64,000 nt of DNA from Asaia bogorensis_B (lineage in GTDB: Bacteria > Pseudomonadota > Alphaproteobacteria > Acetobacterales > Acetobacteraceae): assembly GCF_900465315.1 (NCBI RefSeq), contig NZ_UBIX01000010.1. One strand, given 5' to 3'. The notes beneath the pieces were generated by a model. It had not been told where the DNA came from. It saw nothing but the letters and a program-made list of their open reading frames with translations, and made no database searches. The translations under genes and the position numbers were made by a program. Shown here in pieces: positions 17,182 to 26,049 of this stretch. How positions within the stretch are numbered: the first letter of the stretch is position 1; every line of letters starts with the position of its first letter.

Positions 17182-18009
17182 TCATTTCACGGCGCCAAAC
17201 GTAAGGCCACGTACGAGCTGCTTCTGGCTGAACCAGCCAAAGACGAGGATCGGTGCGACGGCAAGCGTGGAGGCGGCGGAGAGCTTGGCGAAAAACAGTC
17301 CCTCGGGCGACGAGAACGAGGCAATGAAGCTCGCCAGAGGGGCAGCGCGCGACGAGGTAAGGTTGAGCGACCAGAAGGCCTCGTTCCAGCACAGGATGAG
17401 AGAGAGCAGCGCGGTAGAGGCAATGCCGGGCAGAGCGAGCGGAAGCAGCACGACGCTGATCTCCTGCCAGCGATTGGCCCCGTCCATACGTCCGGCCTCA
17501 AGGATTGGCACAGGCACTTCCTTGAAGAAGGTGTAAAGCATCCAGACGATGATCGGCAGGTTAGTCAGCAGATTGATGATCGCGAGACCGATCACCGTGT
17601 CGAGCATGTGCGTCGAGCGGGCGATCAGATAGACCGGCACGAGCACGCCGACAGGCGGCAACATGCGCGTCGAGAGCATCCAGAGCAGGGTGCCACGTGT
17701 GCGTTTGGTGGGAAAAAAAGCCATCGAATAGGCTGCTGGAACGCCAAGAAGCAGCGCGCCGCCAGTGGCAAGCACTGACATGAACACGGTGTTGAAGGTA
17801 AAGTGCCAGTAATTCTCCTGGGCAAAGACGTCGTGATAGCTTTGCAGCGTCGGCTTGAAGATCAGATGGGGCGGTGTCGAGATTGCGTCCATCTCGCTCT
17901 TGAAGCCGGTAAGGACCATCCAGAGGATCGGAAAGAAGATCCACAGCGCGACGGCCCAGCCGACGACACCAAGCGCGATTTTGGGGAGGAGTTGCGTGTT
18001 CCGGGCCAT
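17182..18009 (-). CDS. ABC sugar/polyol transporter permease, MalG-like
   Basis: A 275-residue inner-membrane permease of the MalG family. The first hydrophobic segment is ALGVVGWAVALWIFFPILWMVLTGF near the N-terminus, with further segments around residues 80-250. The EAA loop that contacts the ATPase reads EAGRMDGANRWQEISVVLLPLALPG. ATG 18009 follows GGAGG with a 9-base spacer and starts 4 bases after the stop of the other permease, so the extra 25 residues of the longer frame are rejected. Family resemblance is to sorbitol/mannitol-type importers. Confidence 0.9.
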   Translation of the reverse strand: MARNTQLLPKIALGVVGWAVALWIFFPILWMVLTGFKSEMDAISTPPHLIFKPTLQSYHDVFAQENYWHFTFNTVFMSVLATGGALLLGVPAAYSMAFFPTKRTRGTLLWMLSTRMLPPVGVLVPVYLIARSTHMLDTVIGLAIINLLTNLPIIVWMLYTFFKEVPVPILEAGRMDGANRWQEISVVLLPLALPGIASTALLSLILCWNEAFWSLNLTSSRAAPLASFIASFSSPEGLFFAKLSAASTLAVAPILVFGWFSQKQLVRGLTFGAVK

Positions 18010-18013
18010 GATC

Positions 18014-18907
18014 TCATGCCTCCAGATTGCGGGCGACCGCACGAACGAGGAATGCGGCAATGATATTGGCGATGATGATTGCAATCACGCCACCGGCCGA
18101 GGCACCACCGATATCGAATTGCAGCAGGGCACGTGAATAGATCAGGAAGGCCAGATTGGTGGAGGCAACGCCCGGTCCGCCTGAGGTTGTGACCGAAATC
18201 TCGGCGAACACGGTCAGCAGATAGATGGTCTCGATCATGATCACGACCGTGATGGCGCGGCTCAGATGCGGCAGGATGATGTAGCGAAACCGGGCGATCG
18301 GCCCCGCACCATCCATACGTGCCGCTTCTTTCTGCTCATGGTCGAGTGACTGGACCGCTGTGAGCAGGATAAGCACGGCAAAAGGCAGCCACTCCCAGGC
18401 AACAATCATCATGACTGTCTGCATGGGATAATGGGCAAGCCAGTCGATGGGTTGTAGCCCGACTGCCCGCATCATGGCGCTGTAAACGCCATAAATCGGG
18501 TGCAGCATCAGGTTTTTCCACAACAGGGCTGACACTGTGGGCATGACGAAGAACGGCGAGATGACCAGCACGCGCGCAATACCGCGCCCGAAGAAATCCT
18601 GGTCATACAGCACGGCCAGTAGTACGCCGCCGCCAACGCTGATGACGAGAACGCCGAGCACCAGCAGAACCGTATTCAGCAGCGCATAGAGGAAGTCCGG
18701 GTCGGTCAGCAGGTAGACGTAATTGCTGAACCCGGCGAAACCCTTGAGGGTCGGGTCGACCAGATTATAGTTCTGGAACGAATACCAGAGTGTCAGGACG
18801 AGGGGGATCAGAGACCAGATCAGCAGGATGATGACCGCAGGGGAGAGGAATACACCTGCTCCCGCTTTGCGCTTCACCCGCTCTGGTGTGGCGATGACAG
18901 CTTCCAT
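18014..18907 (-). CDS. ABC sugar/polyol transporter permease, MalF-like
   Basis: A 297-residue inner-membrane permease of the MalF/UgpA family, partner of the MalG-like protein. It has about six membrane segments, beginning with FLSPAVIILLIWSLIPLVLTLWYSF. The EAA loop reads EAARMDGAGPIARFRYIILPHLSRA. ATG 18907 is preceded by GGAG with a 7-base spacer; a TTG at 18913 is the less likely alternative. A 111-base gap with a GC-rich hairpin separates it from the upstream kinase. No solute-binding protein gene lies in the cluster, which such importers need. Confidence 0.9.
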   Translation of the reverse strand: MEAVIATPERVKRKAGAGVFLSPAVIILLIWSLIPLVLTLWYSFQNYNLVDPTLKGFAGFSNYVYLLTDPDFLYALLNTVLLVLGVLVISVGGGVLLAVLYDQDFFGRGIARVLVISPFFVMPTVSALLWKNLMLHPIYGVYSAMMRAVGLQPIDWLAHYPMQTVMMIVAWEWLPFAVLILLTAVQSLDHEQKEAARMDGAGPIARFRYIILPHLSRAITVVIMIETIYLLTVFAEISVTTSGGPGVASTNLAFLIYSRALLQFDIGGASAGGVIAIIIANIIAAFLVRAVARNLEA

Positions 18908-18990
18908 AGGCAAGCTCCACGAGCGTAAGGCCGCTCGTCCTGGCTGTAAGGGAAAAGTTCAGCGTGTCTTGTGGGCAGTCCGGATAATGT

Positions 18991-19009
18991 CCCCCACGTG
19001 GGGTGGGGG
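18991..19009. other. GC-rich intercistronic hairpin between kinase and permease genes
   Basis: CCCCCAC (18991-18997) and GTGGGGG (19003-19009) form a perfect 7-bp stem with a 5-base loop. No T-run follows on the minus strand, which transcribes this operon. It may protect or process the mRNA, or cause partial termination, so that kinase and transporter are made in different amounts. Confidence 0.45.
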
Positions 19010-19018
19010 CTTTGAGGT

Positions 19019-20656
19019 CTAGTGGGCGAGGGCTTCGGCCATCAGGGCACGATGGTGAAGCTGCTCGTCGTGCATCGCCTGAAACACGGCGAATTTGGCG
19101 TTGTGATAACGTGACGTGCTGGTATCAGGCGCGACTTCCGCGCCGACACGGGTCATCTGCGACATGGCCACGCGCATGTCGCTGTAAACACCGCCTGCAA
19201 CAGCGCCAAGGATGGCCGAGCCAAGGAGAACAGCATCGGGCTCCTTGGGCAGCATGATACGGCATCCCGTTGCATTGGCATGTTCACGCAGGAACACGGG
19301 GTTCTTGGTGCCGCCCCCTGTCGCGAAAATGGTGTCGATTGCGTAGCCCTTGGCGTTGAGCGCGCGGATAATATCGCGCGTGCCATAGGCCAGGCCCTGA
19401 ATGGTCGCGAGATAGAGCATCACAAGATCATCGAACCCGGCTGAGAGGCTGAGCCCGCTCACCATGCCGCGCAGGGTCGGGTCGGCGTGGGGCGACCGGT
19501 TGCCATGATAATCTGGCAGCACGTGGAATTCCGCTGTCAGCGAACCGGGCAGGGCGCCCTTTTCGAGTTCGGCCAGGCGCTCATTGAGCAGCTCGTAAAC
19601 AGTACGACCTTCTGATTTGGCCTTTTCGGCCAGTTCAGGGCCATAGGCATGGCTGGAAATCACGAAATCGACGAGTGAACCTACGGCAGACTGACCGGCT
19701 TCGTTCAGCCACGTGCCGGGGATCATGGCTTCGGAATAAGGGCCCCAGATCCCATCCACATAACGTGCCTCTTTCGACACGGCCATGTGGCAGCTCGACG
19801 TTCCACCGATCAGCGCAAGGCTGCGGTCGAGTGCGGCATCATCAACCGTTTCACCTGATGCGGAGCCGATCACCCCGATGCCGCCGGCATGGGCGTCAAT
19901 CGCGGATACACCGACAGGGATTCCGGCTTCGAGCCCGAGTTCATGCGCGGCATCGGCACTCAGGCCGTTTCCGACGGTCTCGCCCAGCGAACGCACATCC
20001 TTGCCGATGCGCTGGTAGCCTTCATCAACCAGTTCGCCCAGACCAATTGCCTTGAAGTAGGATTCATCCCAGCCCTTGGAATGGGCGAGATAGGTCCATT
20101 TGCACACCGTCGAGCAGCAGCTGCGGGAGTCTGCGCCGGTTGCGCGCCATGTCAGGTAATCAGGAAGATCAAAGAAATAGCCGGCTTTGGCGAAGGTCTC
20201 CGGCATGTGACGTTTGAGCCAGAGCAGCTTGGGTGTTTCCATCTCGGGAGAAATGGTGCCCCCGACATAACGCAGCACCTCATATTTGCCGGCGTTAATT
20301 TCCTCAGCTTCTTTCATCGCGCGGTGATCGGCCCAGAGAATGATGTCCTGCTCAGAAGCACCATTGGGGTCGATAGAGAGGGGTTTGCCCTCGCGATCGA
20401 GAACGACGAGCGAGCAGGTAGCGTCAAACCCGATGCCGCGCACCACAGGGTTTTTCCCCTCAACTTCGCTCATCGCCGTACGGACGCTCTTGCAGATGGC
20501 CCCCCAGATGTCCGTTGAGGATTGCTGGATGAAATCCGCCTCAGGCCGCCAGGTACGGGTGGGGGTCACGCAGGAAGCGAGCTTCTCTCCGGTGAGGGAA
20601 AACACGCCGGCGCGTGCACTGCCTGTGCCGACATCGACGCCAATAACAACTTCCAT
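19019..20656 (-). CDS. FGGY-family pentulose kinase (ribulokinase-like)
   Basis: A 545-residue cytoplasmic sugar kinase of the FGGY family. The N-terminus IGVDVGTGSARAGVF is the ASKHA phosphate loop; GIGFDATCSLVVLD, LWADHRAM, YFFDLPDYLTWRATG, GVSAIDAHAGGIGVIG and FATGGGTKNPVFLREHA fit the subfamily of pentulose (D-ribulose-type) kinases, which is longer than xylulokinase. It would phosphorylate the ketopentose produced by the dehydrogenase at the end of the cluster, feeding the pentose phosphate pool and phosphoketolase. It is the promoter-proximal gene of the minus-strand cluster. The exact sugar (D-ribulose is likely) is inferred. Confidence 0.88.
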   Translation of the reverse strand: MEVVIGVDVGTGSARAGVFSLTGEKLASCVTPTRTWRPEADFIQQSSTDIWGAICKSVRTAMSEVEGKNPVVRGIGFDATCSLVVLDREGKPLSIDPNGASEQDIILWADHRAMKEAEEINAGKYEVLRYVGGTISPEMETPKLLWLKRHMPETFAKAGYFFDLPDYLTWRATGADSRSCCSTVCKWTYLAHSKGWDESYFKAIGLGELVDEGYQRIGKDVRSLGETVGNGLSADAAHELGLEAGIPVGVSAIDAHAGGIGVIGSASGETVDDAALDRSLALIGGTSSCHMAVSKEARYVDGIWGPYSEAMIPGTWLNEAGQSAVGSLVDFVISSHAYGPELAEKAKSEGRTVYELLNERLAELEKGALPGSLTAEFHVLPDYHGNRSPHADPTLRGMVSGLSLSAGFDDLVMLYLATIQGLAYGTRDIIRALNAKGYAIDTIFATGGGTKNPVFLREHANATGCRIMLPKEPDAVLLGSAILGAVAGGVYSDMRVAMSQMTRVGAEVAPDTSTSRYHNAKFAVFQAMHDEQLHHRALMAEALAH

Positions 20657-20736
20657 GGGGACCCATCCAAACTCTTACGAATTCGTCATATTCCCACTCA
20701 GCTTCTGGGATGCAATTCACCAATGCGTGTGATCTG

Positions 20737-20753
20737 TCTCAATATGTATGAGA
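20737..20753. promoter_or_regulatory. Inverted repeat upstream of the pentulose kinase
   Basis: TCTCA and TGAGA flank a 7-base spacer about 80-97 bases before the kinase start. Position and symmetry suit a repressor operator for the polyol cluster, but the arms are only five bases long and no regulator gene is nearby. Confidence 0.25.
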
Positions 20754-20761
20754 TATCGCAC

Positions 20762-20790
20762 AAAAAAAACCGGCACCTTGAGATGCCGGG
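20762..20790 (-). terminator. Intrinsic terminator of the TonB-receptor gene
   Basis: Read on the minus strand, CCGGCA, an 8-base loop and TGCCGG form a 6-bp stem followed by eight T. It lies about 30 bases after the TonB-receptor stop and separates it from the kinase operon. Confidence 0.88.
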
Positions 20791-20820
20791 TCGATAGCCT
20801 GTTATGTTTGCCAGAAAGGA

Positions 20821-23760
20821 TCAGAAATTGACCCCGGCCTGGACGAACACGTTACGGCCCATGAAGAGATTGCCGTACTGGTAAACGTTGCTGTTCGTGG
20901 CACCATCAACGACGTAGGGGGGCTTCTTGTCGAACAGGTTGCGCACGCCTGTCTGGAAGTTCCAGCGGTTCAGCTGATAGGCCAGCGTGATGTCATGCGT
21001 GAAGATGCCTGGCGTCTTGTAACGGCCAACAGTGCCCTTAACGAGGTCCTGAGACTGATTGTTCCAGACCATGCCGCCCGTATAGCTCATCATATAGATG
21101 AAGCTGAAATCGTCATGACGCCATGTTGCCGTCGCGTAGTCACGCACGCGGGGCTGACCCGTGCTGTTGTTGTACAGCAGGCGGCCATCATAATTGTACC
21201 ACTGACCACCCGGCACATATTGCTGCTGGTAGCTGACCAGCTGCTGGAAATTGTTGCTCAGGTTCAGGCGATCATGCCGCGTGATACGGAAGGTATAGTC
21301 CAGATCGAAGTCGATACCGCTCGTATGCAGGCCACCAAGGTTTTCATACATGGCGGTGGCAGTCTGGATCTGCTGGGTCTGGGCGTTACGCACGATTGCC
21401 GAGCAATAGCCGGTGTTTGCGCCGGTATAGCACTGATCAAGCAAATACTGCGTCCCGATAACGCTGATCATGTTCTTGAGCGTGTAGTGCCAGTACTCGA
21501 CCGAGAGCGAGAGGCCCGGCACCCAGTGCGGCGTCAGCACCGTACCGAATGTGTAGGTGCGACCCGTCTCGGGCTTGACCTGGGCGTTGCCCCCCTGAAG
21601 GGTCGGCACCTGCGACGAGTTGCGCATCTCAAACCCTGGGCCGATGCCCTGGCGAGCGCAAGTGGCGGCAACCGTCGGGGAAGACGCACCGTAGCTGCCC
21701 ATCTGCGAGCAGGGATCATAGGCGGTTTCGTAGCTCAGCTGCTGACCACCGAAGAGCTCGAAGATGTTGGGCTGGCGATAGGACGTGCCCAGGGTTCCGC
21801 GGAAACGGATATCGCGGTTGGGTGCCCAGTTGATCGCGACCTTCCAGTTCTTTGCTGCACCGAAGGTGTTGTAGGACGAATAACGGCCCTGTGCGTCGAT
21901 CGTCAGATCCTTGGCCAGGAAGGCATTCTTCAGCAGGTTCAGCTTGCCTTCAAGATAGCCTTCGGAAACGTTGAAGCCACCACCGGTATAGGCCTGGGTG
22001 TTGGTCAGCGTGAGGCCCTGTGCCACCAGCGGGTCGGGGCTGTCGCTCATCTGCTCGCTGCGATGTTCCATGCCGAGAGCGATGCCGAGCTCGCCACCGT
22101 TCTTCCAGGGCATCGAAACGACGTGGTTGTTATGCACACGGAAGTTGGTGTCGCGGAACTGGTACTGAATGTTCTCGACCGTGGTGTAGTTGGTGTAGGC
22201 AGCGCCCTGCGGTGTCAGCTTGCCAAACGGTGAGGAGAGCTCACAGCCTGCCGATGCCTGACATACACTCGGATCATAGACGAGGCTTGTGTCCGGGTTG
22301 CCAGGATCGGTTGCGCGCAGACCCCAGGTGTTGAGCAGATTGGCATAATTGCCAATGTTCAGGCTGCGGACGTTCTCACGGTTTACACCATAGGTGTAGG
22401 ACGCATCATACATCCACCCATGGGTGATCTCGCCCTTCGCACCGAACATGCCGGTCACGGTATCTGAAGCGCGCTCGTAACGGCGGGGGCCCCATTCACC
22501 CATGCGACGATAGACGGTCGTATCTTCACCAAAGGGGTTGCCGGGATAATTGCCCGGAACATTGACGGTATTCGCAAGGGTGCTGGGCGGTATCGAGCCG
22601 GACATGGGCTCGGGTGCCATGAAGCTGTTCGTCGTACGGTGGCTGTAAAGCACGTTCGCATAGACTGTCAGGTGCTTGTTCACATCGTAATGTGCATCAC
22701 CCGAGAGCGACGAATCCTGATAGTTGTTGGTCAGGCTGGAATCGCGATTGAAGGGATAGCGATCTGCCTTCGTGAACGGCACAACCGTCTGGCCATTGTC
22801 GTGGGTCGTGTAGCTCGCGCCGTCGCCACTGGCGGGATAGAATACGCCGTTCGTGCTGTAGGAGGAGCCATAGGTCGGCTGGCCTGAAACCGGATTGGTC
22901 AGTGCCACCGGGTTTGCCCAGGCGCGGTTGCGCTGCATCACACCGGTCGAGGTCAGGTACTGACCGAACAGGGTGATGTTGCCCTTGCCATGGTCGAAGT
23001 TCCAGCCCTTGAACGCTGAGAGCATGCCCTCGGGTGCGTCGCCATATTGCGAGATGCTGCCGCGCATCGTGATGTTGCCGGTGTTCACGTCGTGACGCAT
23101 CTTGATGTTGATGACGCCCGACACGGCGTCGGCACCGTAGAGTTCCGAACCGCCATCCTTCAGGATTTCCACGCCAGCCACCTGCTGAAGCGGAATGGCG
23201 TTAAGATCGACGCAGTTCGAGTTGCCATTGATGGTCGTGCGCTTGCCGTCGATCAGCACGAGAACACGGTTGGTGCCGAGGTTGCGCAGATCGGTACACG
23301 ACACACCGCCGCCGCCATTGGTGACAGCGTTCGTCGTGGCACTGGAGCCGACGGAAGGCAGGCGGGCAAAGAAATCACCAAGGTTGTTCACACCCGTCTG
23401 CGCGATCTGCTTGGAGGTGATGATCTGCACCGGGTTTGCGTTGGTGTTGTTCGACGTGCTGAGCGCCGAGCCAACCACCGTGATGCTTTCATTGCCAGCC
23501 GGGGCCGGGCCGGAAAGCGACGTCAGGCTGCTGCGACGTGCGCTAACCGGCGCTGCCGTGGTTACAGCTGCGGAGGGCACTAGGGTTCCTGCGGCGGCCT
23601 GGTGAGCCGGGTTACGCACGGTGCGCTTGCTGCTCTTGTGGCTTGCCTTGTGAGGCGTAGCGGCCGTTGTGGCAGCTTTTGCCGAGATGCTGGCGCCAGC
23701 GAGGATCGTCGCACCAAGCAGCATTGAAGCGCGGCAGAGGCGTATGCGGGAAATGGCCAT
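20821..23760 (-). CDS. TonB-dependent outer-membrane receptor
   Basis: A 979-residue outer-membrane active transporter. It has a signal peptide (about residues 1-29, ending ASISAKA), then a Ala/Lys/Ser-rich linker and a TonB-box-like ESITVVGSA near residue 90. The plug domain covers about 105-235 (NPVQIITSKQI, LVLIDGKRT, VAGVEILKDGGSELYGADAVSGVINI). The remaining 740 residues are the beta-barrel, ending GVNF with the terminal aromatic residue required for assembly. The C-terminal motif NLFDKKPPYV is typical of the family. The ligand is unknown: such receptors carry siderophores, B12, or oligosaccharides. It is divergent from edd, and paired palindromes lie between them. It has its own terminator. 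Confidence 0.92.
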   Translation of the reverse strand: MAISRIRLCRASMLLGATILAGASISAKAATTAATPHKASHKSSKRTVRNPAHQAAAGTLVPSAAVTTAAPVSARRSSLTSLSGPAPAGNESITVVGSALSTSNNTNANPVQIITSKQIAQTGVNNLGDFFARLPSVGSSATTNAVTNGGGGVSCTDLRNLGTNRVLVLIDGKRTTINGNSNCVDLNAIPLQQVAGVEILKDGGSELYGADAVSGVINIKMRHDVNTGNITMRGSISQYGDAPEGMLSAFKGWNFDHGKGNITLFGQYLTSTGVMQRNRAWANPVALTNPVSGQPTYGSSYSTNGVFYPASGDGASYTTHDNGQTVVPFTKADRYPFNRDSSLTNNYQDSSLSGDAHYDVNKHLTVYANVLYSHRTTNSFMAPEPMSGSIPPSTLANTVNVPGNYPGNPFGEDTTVYRRMGEWGPRRYERASDTVTGMFGAKGEITHGWMYDASYTYGVNRENVRSLNIGNYANLLNTWGLRATDPGNPDTSLVYDPSVCQASAGCELSSPFGKLTPQGAAYTNYTTVENIQYQFRDTNFRVHNNHVVSMPWKNGGELGIALGMEHRSEQMSDSPDPLVAQGLTLTNTQAYTGGGFNVSEGYLEGKLNLLKNAFLAKDLTIDAQGRYSSYNTFGAAKNWKVAINWAPNRDIRFRGTLGTSYRQPNIFELFGGQQLSYETAYDPCSQMGSYGASSPTVAATCARQGIGPGFEMRNSSQVPTLQGGNAQVKPETGRTYTFGTVLTPHWVPGLSLSVEYWHYTLKNMISVIGTQYLLDQCYTGANTGYCSAIVRNAQTQQIQTATAMYENLGGLHTSGIDFDLDYTFRITRHDRLNLSNNFQQLVSYQQQYVPGGQWYNYDGRLLYNNSTGQPRVRDYATATWRHDDFSFIYMMSYTGGMVWNNQSQDLVKGTVGRYKTPGIFTHDITLAYQLNRWNFQTGVRNLFDKKPPYVVDGATNSNVYQYGNLFMGRNVFVQAGVNF

Positions 23761-24060
23761 TGGTCACTTTCGCGAAAGGAATTGAAGGCGGAAGGAACGC
23801 CGAATTGGCGCCGCAAATGGCACATGGTGATCGAGGGTTTCAATGTCGTAATGTAGTGTCACCCCTCGTCATTGTGACATTTTCATTGCGATGTGTTCCT
23901 GATGCAACAGCCTGTTGCATGATTGTTGTTAGGAAGTTGCAAAATTGGCAACCGATTAGAAATCTTATTGCTGAGGCGCACTTGACGCATTGATCACGGA
24001 AACTTTACAACGGCGCAGCTCGCGAAAACGCGAGCACGAAACAGCTTCCAGCGAGCCGCC
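23761..24060. other. Divergent TonB-receptor/edd promoter region
   Basis: These 300 bases contain no gene. They are AT-richer than the flanks and must hold the promoters for both divergent units. The standout elements are the two palindromes at 23902-23952, listed separately. Confidence 0.6.
23902..23952. promoter_or_regulatory. Two palindromes between the TonB receptor and edd
   Basis: Site 1 (23902-23920) is ATGCAACAG-C-CTGTTGCAT, a perfect palindrome of 9-base arms around one base. Site 2 (23936-23952) is GTTGC-AAAATTG-GCAAC. Both are built from GTTGC/GCAAC half-sites, and their centres (23911 and 23944) are 33 bases apart, about three helix turns. This fits binding by a dimeric regulator controlling one or both divergent genes. 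No known regulator is assigned. Confidence 0.55.
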
Positions 24061-26049
24061 ATGACCGTTCATCCCGTCGTTGCTTCCGTCACCGAGCGCA
24101 TAATCGAGCGCTCCGCCGTGTCGCGGCGTCGCTATCTCGCCCTCATGGAGCGAAACCGTCAGAAAGGGATCTCGCGCCCGCGCCTCGCCTGCGGCAATCT
24201 GGCTCATGCCCTTGCGGCGTCGGGTGAGGACAAGGCGCGCCTCATGCGTGGGGGCGGGGTGAATCTGGGTGTTGTCACCAGCTACAACGACATGCTTTCG
24301 GCCCATCAGCCCTACGCACGTTATCCGGACCAGATGCGTCTTTTCGCGCGTGAGAAGGGGGCGACGCTGCAGGTGGCCGGCGGTGTGCCGGCCATGTGCG
24401 ACGGCGTTACGCAGGGGCAGGAGGGTATGGAACTCTCTCTGCTGTCGCGGGACAACATTGCCATGGGGACGGCCATTGGCCTGAGCCACGGGATGTTCGA
24501 GGGCGTGGCGCTTCTTGGCATATGCGACAAGATCGTGCCCGGTCTGCTGATGGGCGCGTTGCGTTTTGGCCATCTGCCCGCGCTTCTTGTTCCGGCTGGC
24601 CCCATGACGTCGGGGCTGCCGAACAAGGAGAAGCAGCGGGTCAGGCAGCTTTATGCCGAGGGCAAGGTCGATTCGAGCGCGTTGATGGAGGCTGAGGCTG
24701 CCTCCTATCACAGTGCCGGAACCTGCACCTTTTATGGCACGGCCAACACCAATCAGATGATGGTGGAGATGATGGGCCTGATGTTGCCCGACTCTGCTTT
24801 CTGGAACCCCAGTACCCGCATCCGTCAGGCGCTCAACCGCAAGGCAGTGCACCGCCTTATCGAGATCTCACAGCCTGGCTCGGATCACCGCCCTCTCGCG
24901 CAGATGGTGGATGAAAAGGCGATCGTGAATGCGGCGGTCGGGCTTCTGGCCACGGGTGGTTCAACCAATCACGCCATCCACCTGCCCGCCATTGCGCGTG
25001 CAGCAGGTATCTGCATCGACTGGAGCGATCTTGATGCGCTCTCCGGGGCCGTGCCGTTGCTGACACGGGCTTATCCCAATGGTTCGGCTGATGTGAATGC
25101 CATGCAGGAGGCCGGAGGATTGCCGACGCTGATTGCAGCGTTGAGCGAGGCCGGGATGCTGCACCAGGACATCCTGACAGTCTCAAAGGGTGGCTATGCG
25201 GATTACGCCTGCCGTGCCCGACTGGAGGGAGAGGCCCTGCTTTACAGTGCGGCGCGTGCGTCATCAGATCGCAGCGTGCTGCGCGATACACGCGAGCCGT
25301 TCCGTCAGGATGGCGGGATGCGTCTGGTTCAGGGCAGTCTCGGCCGTGGCATTTACAAGACGAGTGCCGTCGATGATGACCGCCAGACCATCGAGGCACC
25401 GGCTGCAGTGTTTCACCGTCAGGAAGATGTCATCGCCGCTTTCAAGGCAGGCAAGCTGAACCGCGATGTCATTGTGGTGGTCCGTTTTCAGGGACCGGAT
25501 GCAAACGGCATGCCCGAGTTGCATCGCCTGACGCCCACTCTGGCAGTCCTGCAGGACAAGGGCTATCGCGTGGCGTTGCTCACGGATGGTCGCATGTCTG
25601 GCGCAAGCGGGAAGGTGCCAGCCGCCATCCATATCTGCCCAGAGGCACAATCCGGCGGGCCTATTGCCCTGATCGAGGATGGCGACATACTGCGCATCTG
25701 CGCCCGACGCGGGCAGATCGAGGCGCTGGTCGAGCCCGCCATCTGGCAGGCGCGTCAACCCGCCTTGCCGCCCTTGCCCGGACTGGGTACGGGGCGCGAA
25801 CTCTTTACACTGATGCGCAGCCGGTCCGATACGGCGGAGAAAGGGGGCTCAGCCATGCTTGCCGCTCTCGAAGACACGATGGACCTTCACGCTGCCGAAC
25901 TCGACAAGGAATTTTTCGATGCTCGACACGACTCTGCTCGACTCGGTCATGACGCGTTGTCCGGTCATTCCGGTGCTGGTCATACCGGACCTGTCCCTGG
26001 CCCGGCCGATCGCGCAGGCGCTGGTCGCGGGCGGGTTGACCACGCTTGA
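24061..26049 (+). CDS. edd: Phosphogluconate dehydratase with an unusual C-terminal extension
   Basis: The first Entner-Doudoroff enzyme, an iron-sulfur dehydratase of the IlvD/Edd family converting 6-phosphogluconate to 2-keto-3-deoxy-6-phosphogluconate. Signatures seen are SYNDMLSAHQPY, GVPAMCDGVTQGQEGMELSLLSRD with a cluster cysteine, LGICDKIVPGLL with a second, SAGTCTFYGTANTNQM with a third, GGSTNHAIHLPAI and LTDGRMSGASGKVPAAIH. The frame gives 662 residues, whereas the family is near 605. The usual ending is reached around AEKGGSAM (residues 595-599). The last 42 codons run out of frame across the first 131 bases of eda and are Gly/Ala/His-rich. Either the overlap is real or a frameshift has removed the normal stop. 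Confidence 0.93.
   Translation: MTVHPVVASVTERIIERSAVSRRRYLALMERNRQKGISRPRLACGNLAHALAASGEDKARLMRGGGVNLGVVTSYNDMLSAHQPYARYPDQMRLFAREKGATLQVAGGVPAMCDGVTQGQEGMELSLLSRDNIAMGTAIGLSHGMFEGVALLGICDKIVPGLLMGALRFGHLPALLVPAGPMTSGLPNKEKQRVRQLYAEGKVDSSALMEAEAASYHSAGTCTFYGTANTNQMMVEMMGLMLPDSAFWNPSTRIRQALNRKAVHRLIEISQPGSDHRPLAQMVDEKAIVNAAVGLLATGGSTNHAIHLPAIARAAGICIDWSDLDALSGAVPLLTRAYPNGSADVNAMQEAGGLPTLIAALSEAGMLHQDILTVSKGGYADYACRARLEGEALLYSAARASSDRSVLRDTREPFRQDGGMRLVQGSLGRGIYKTSAVDDDRQTIEAPAAVFHRQEDVIAAFKAGKLNRDVIVVVRFQGPDANGMPELHRLTPTLAVLQDKGYRVALLTDGRMSGASGKVPAAIHICPEAQSGGPIALIEDGDILRICARRGQIEALVEPAIWQARQPALPPLPGLGTGRELFTLMRSRSDTAEKGGSAMLAALEDTMDLHAAELDKEFFDARHDSARLGHDALSGHSGAGHTGPVPGPADRAGAGRGRVDHA

Noticed and set aside
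20995..22233. 412-codon open frame antisense to the TonB receptor
   Set aside because: It mirrors the codon bias of the receptor gene on the other strand; the encoded protein resembles no family.
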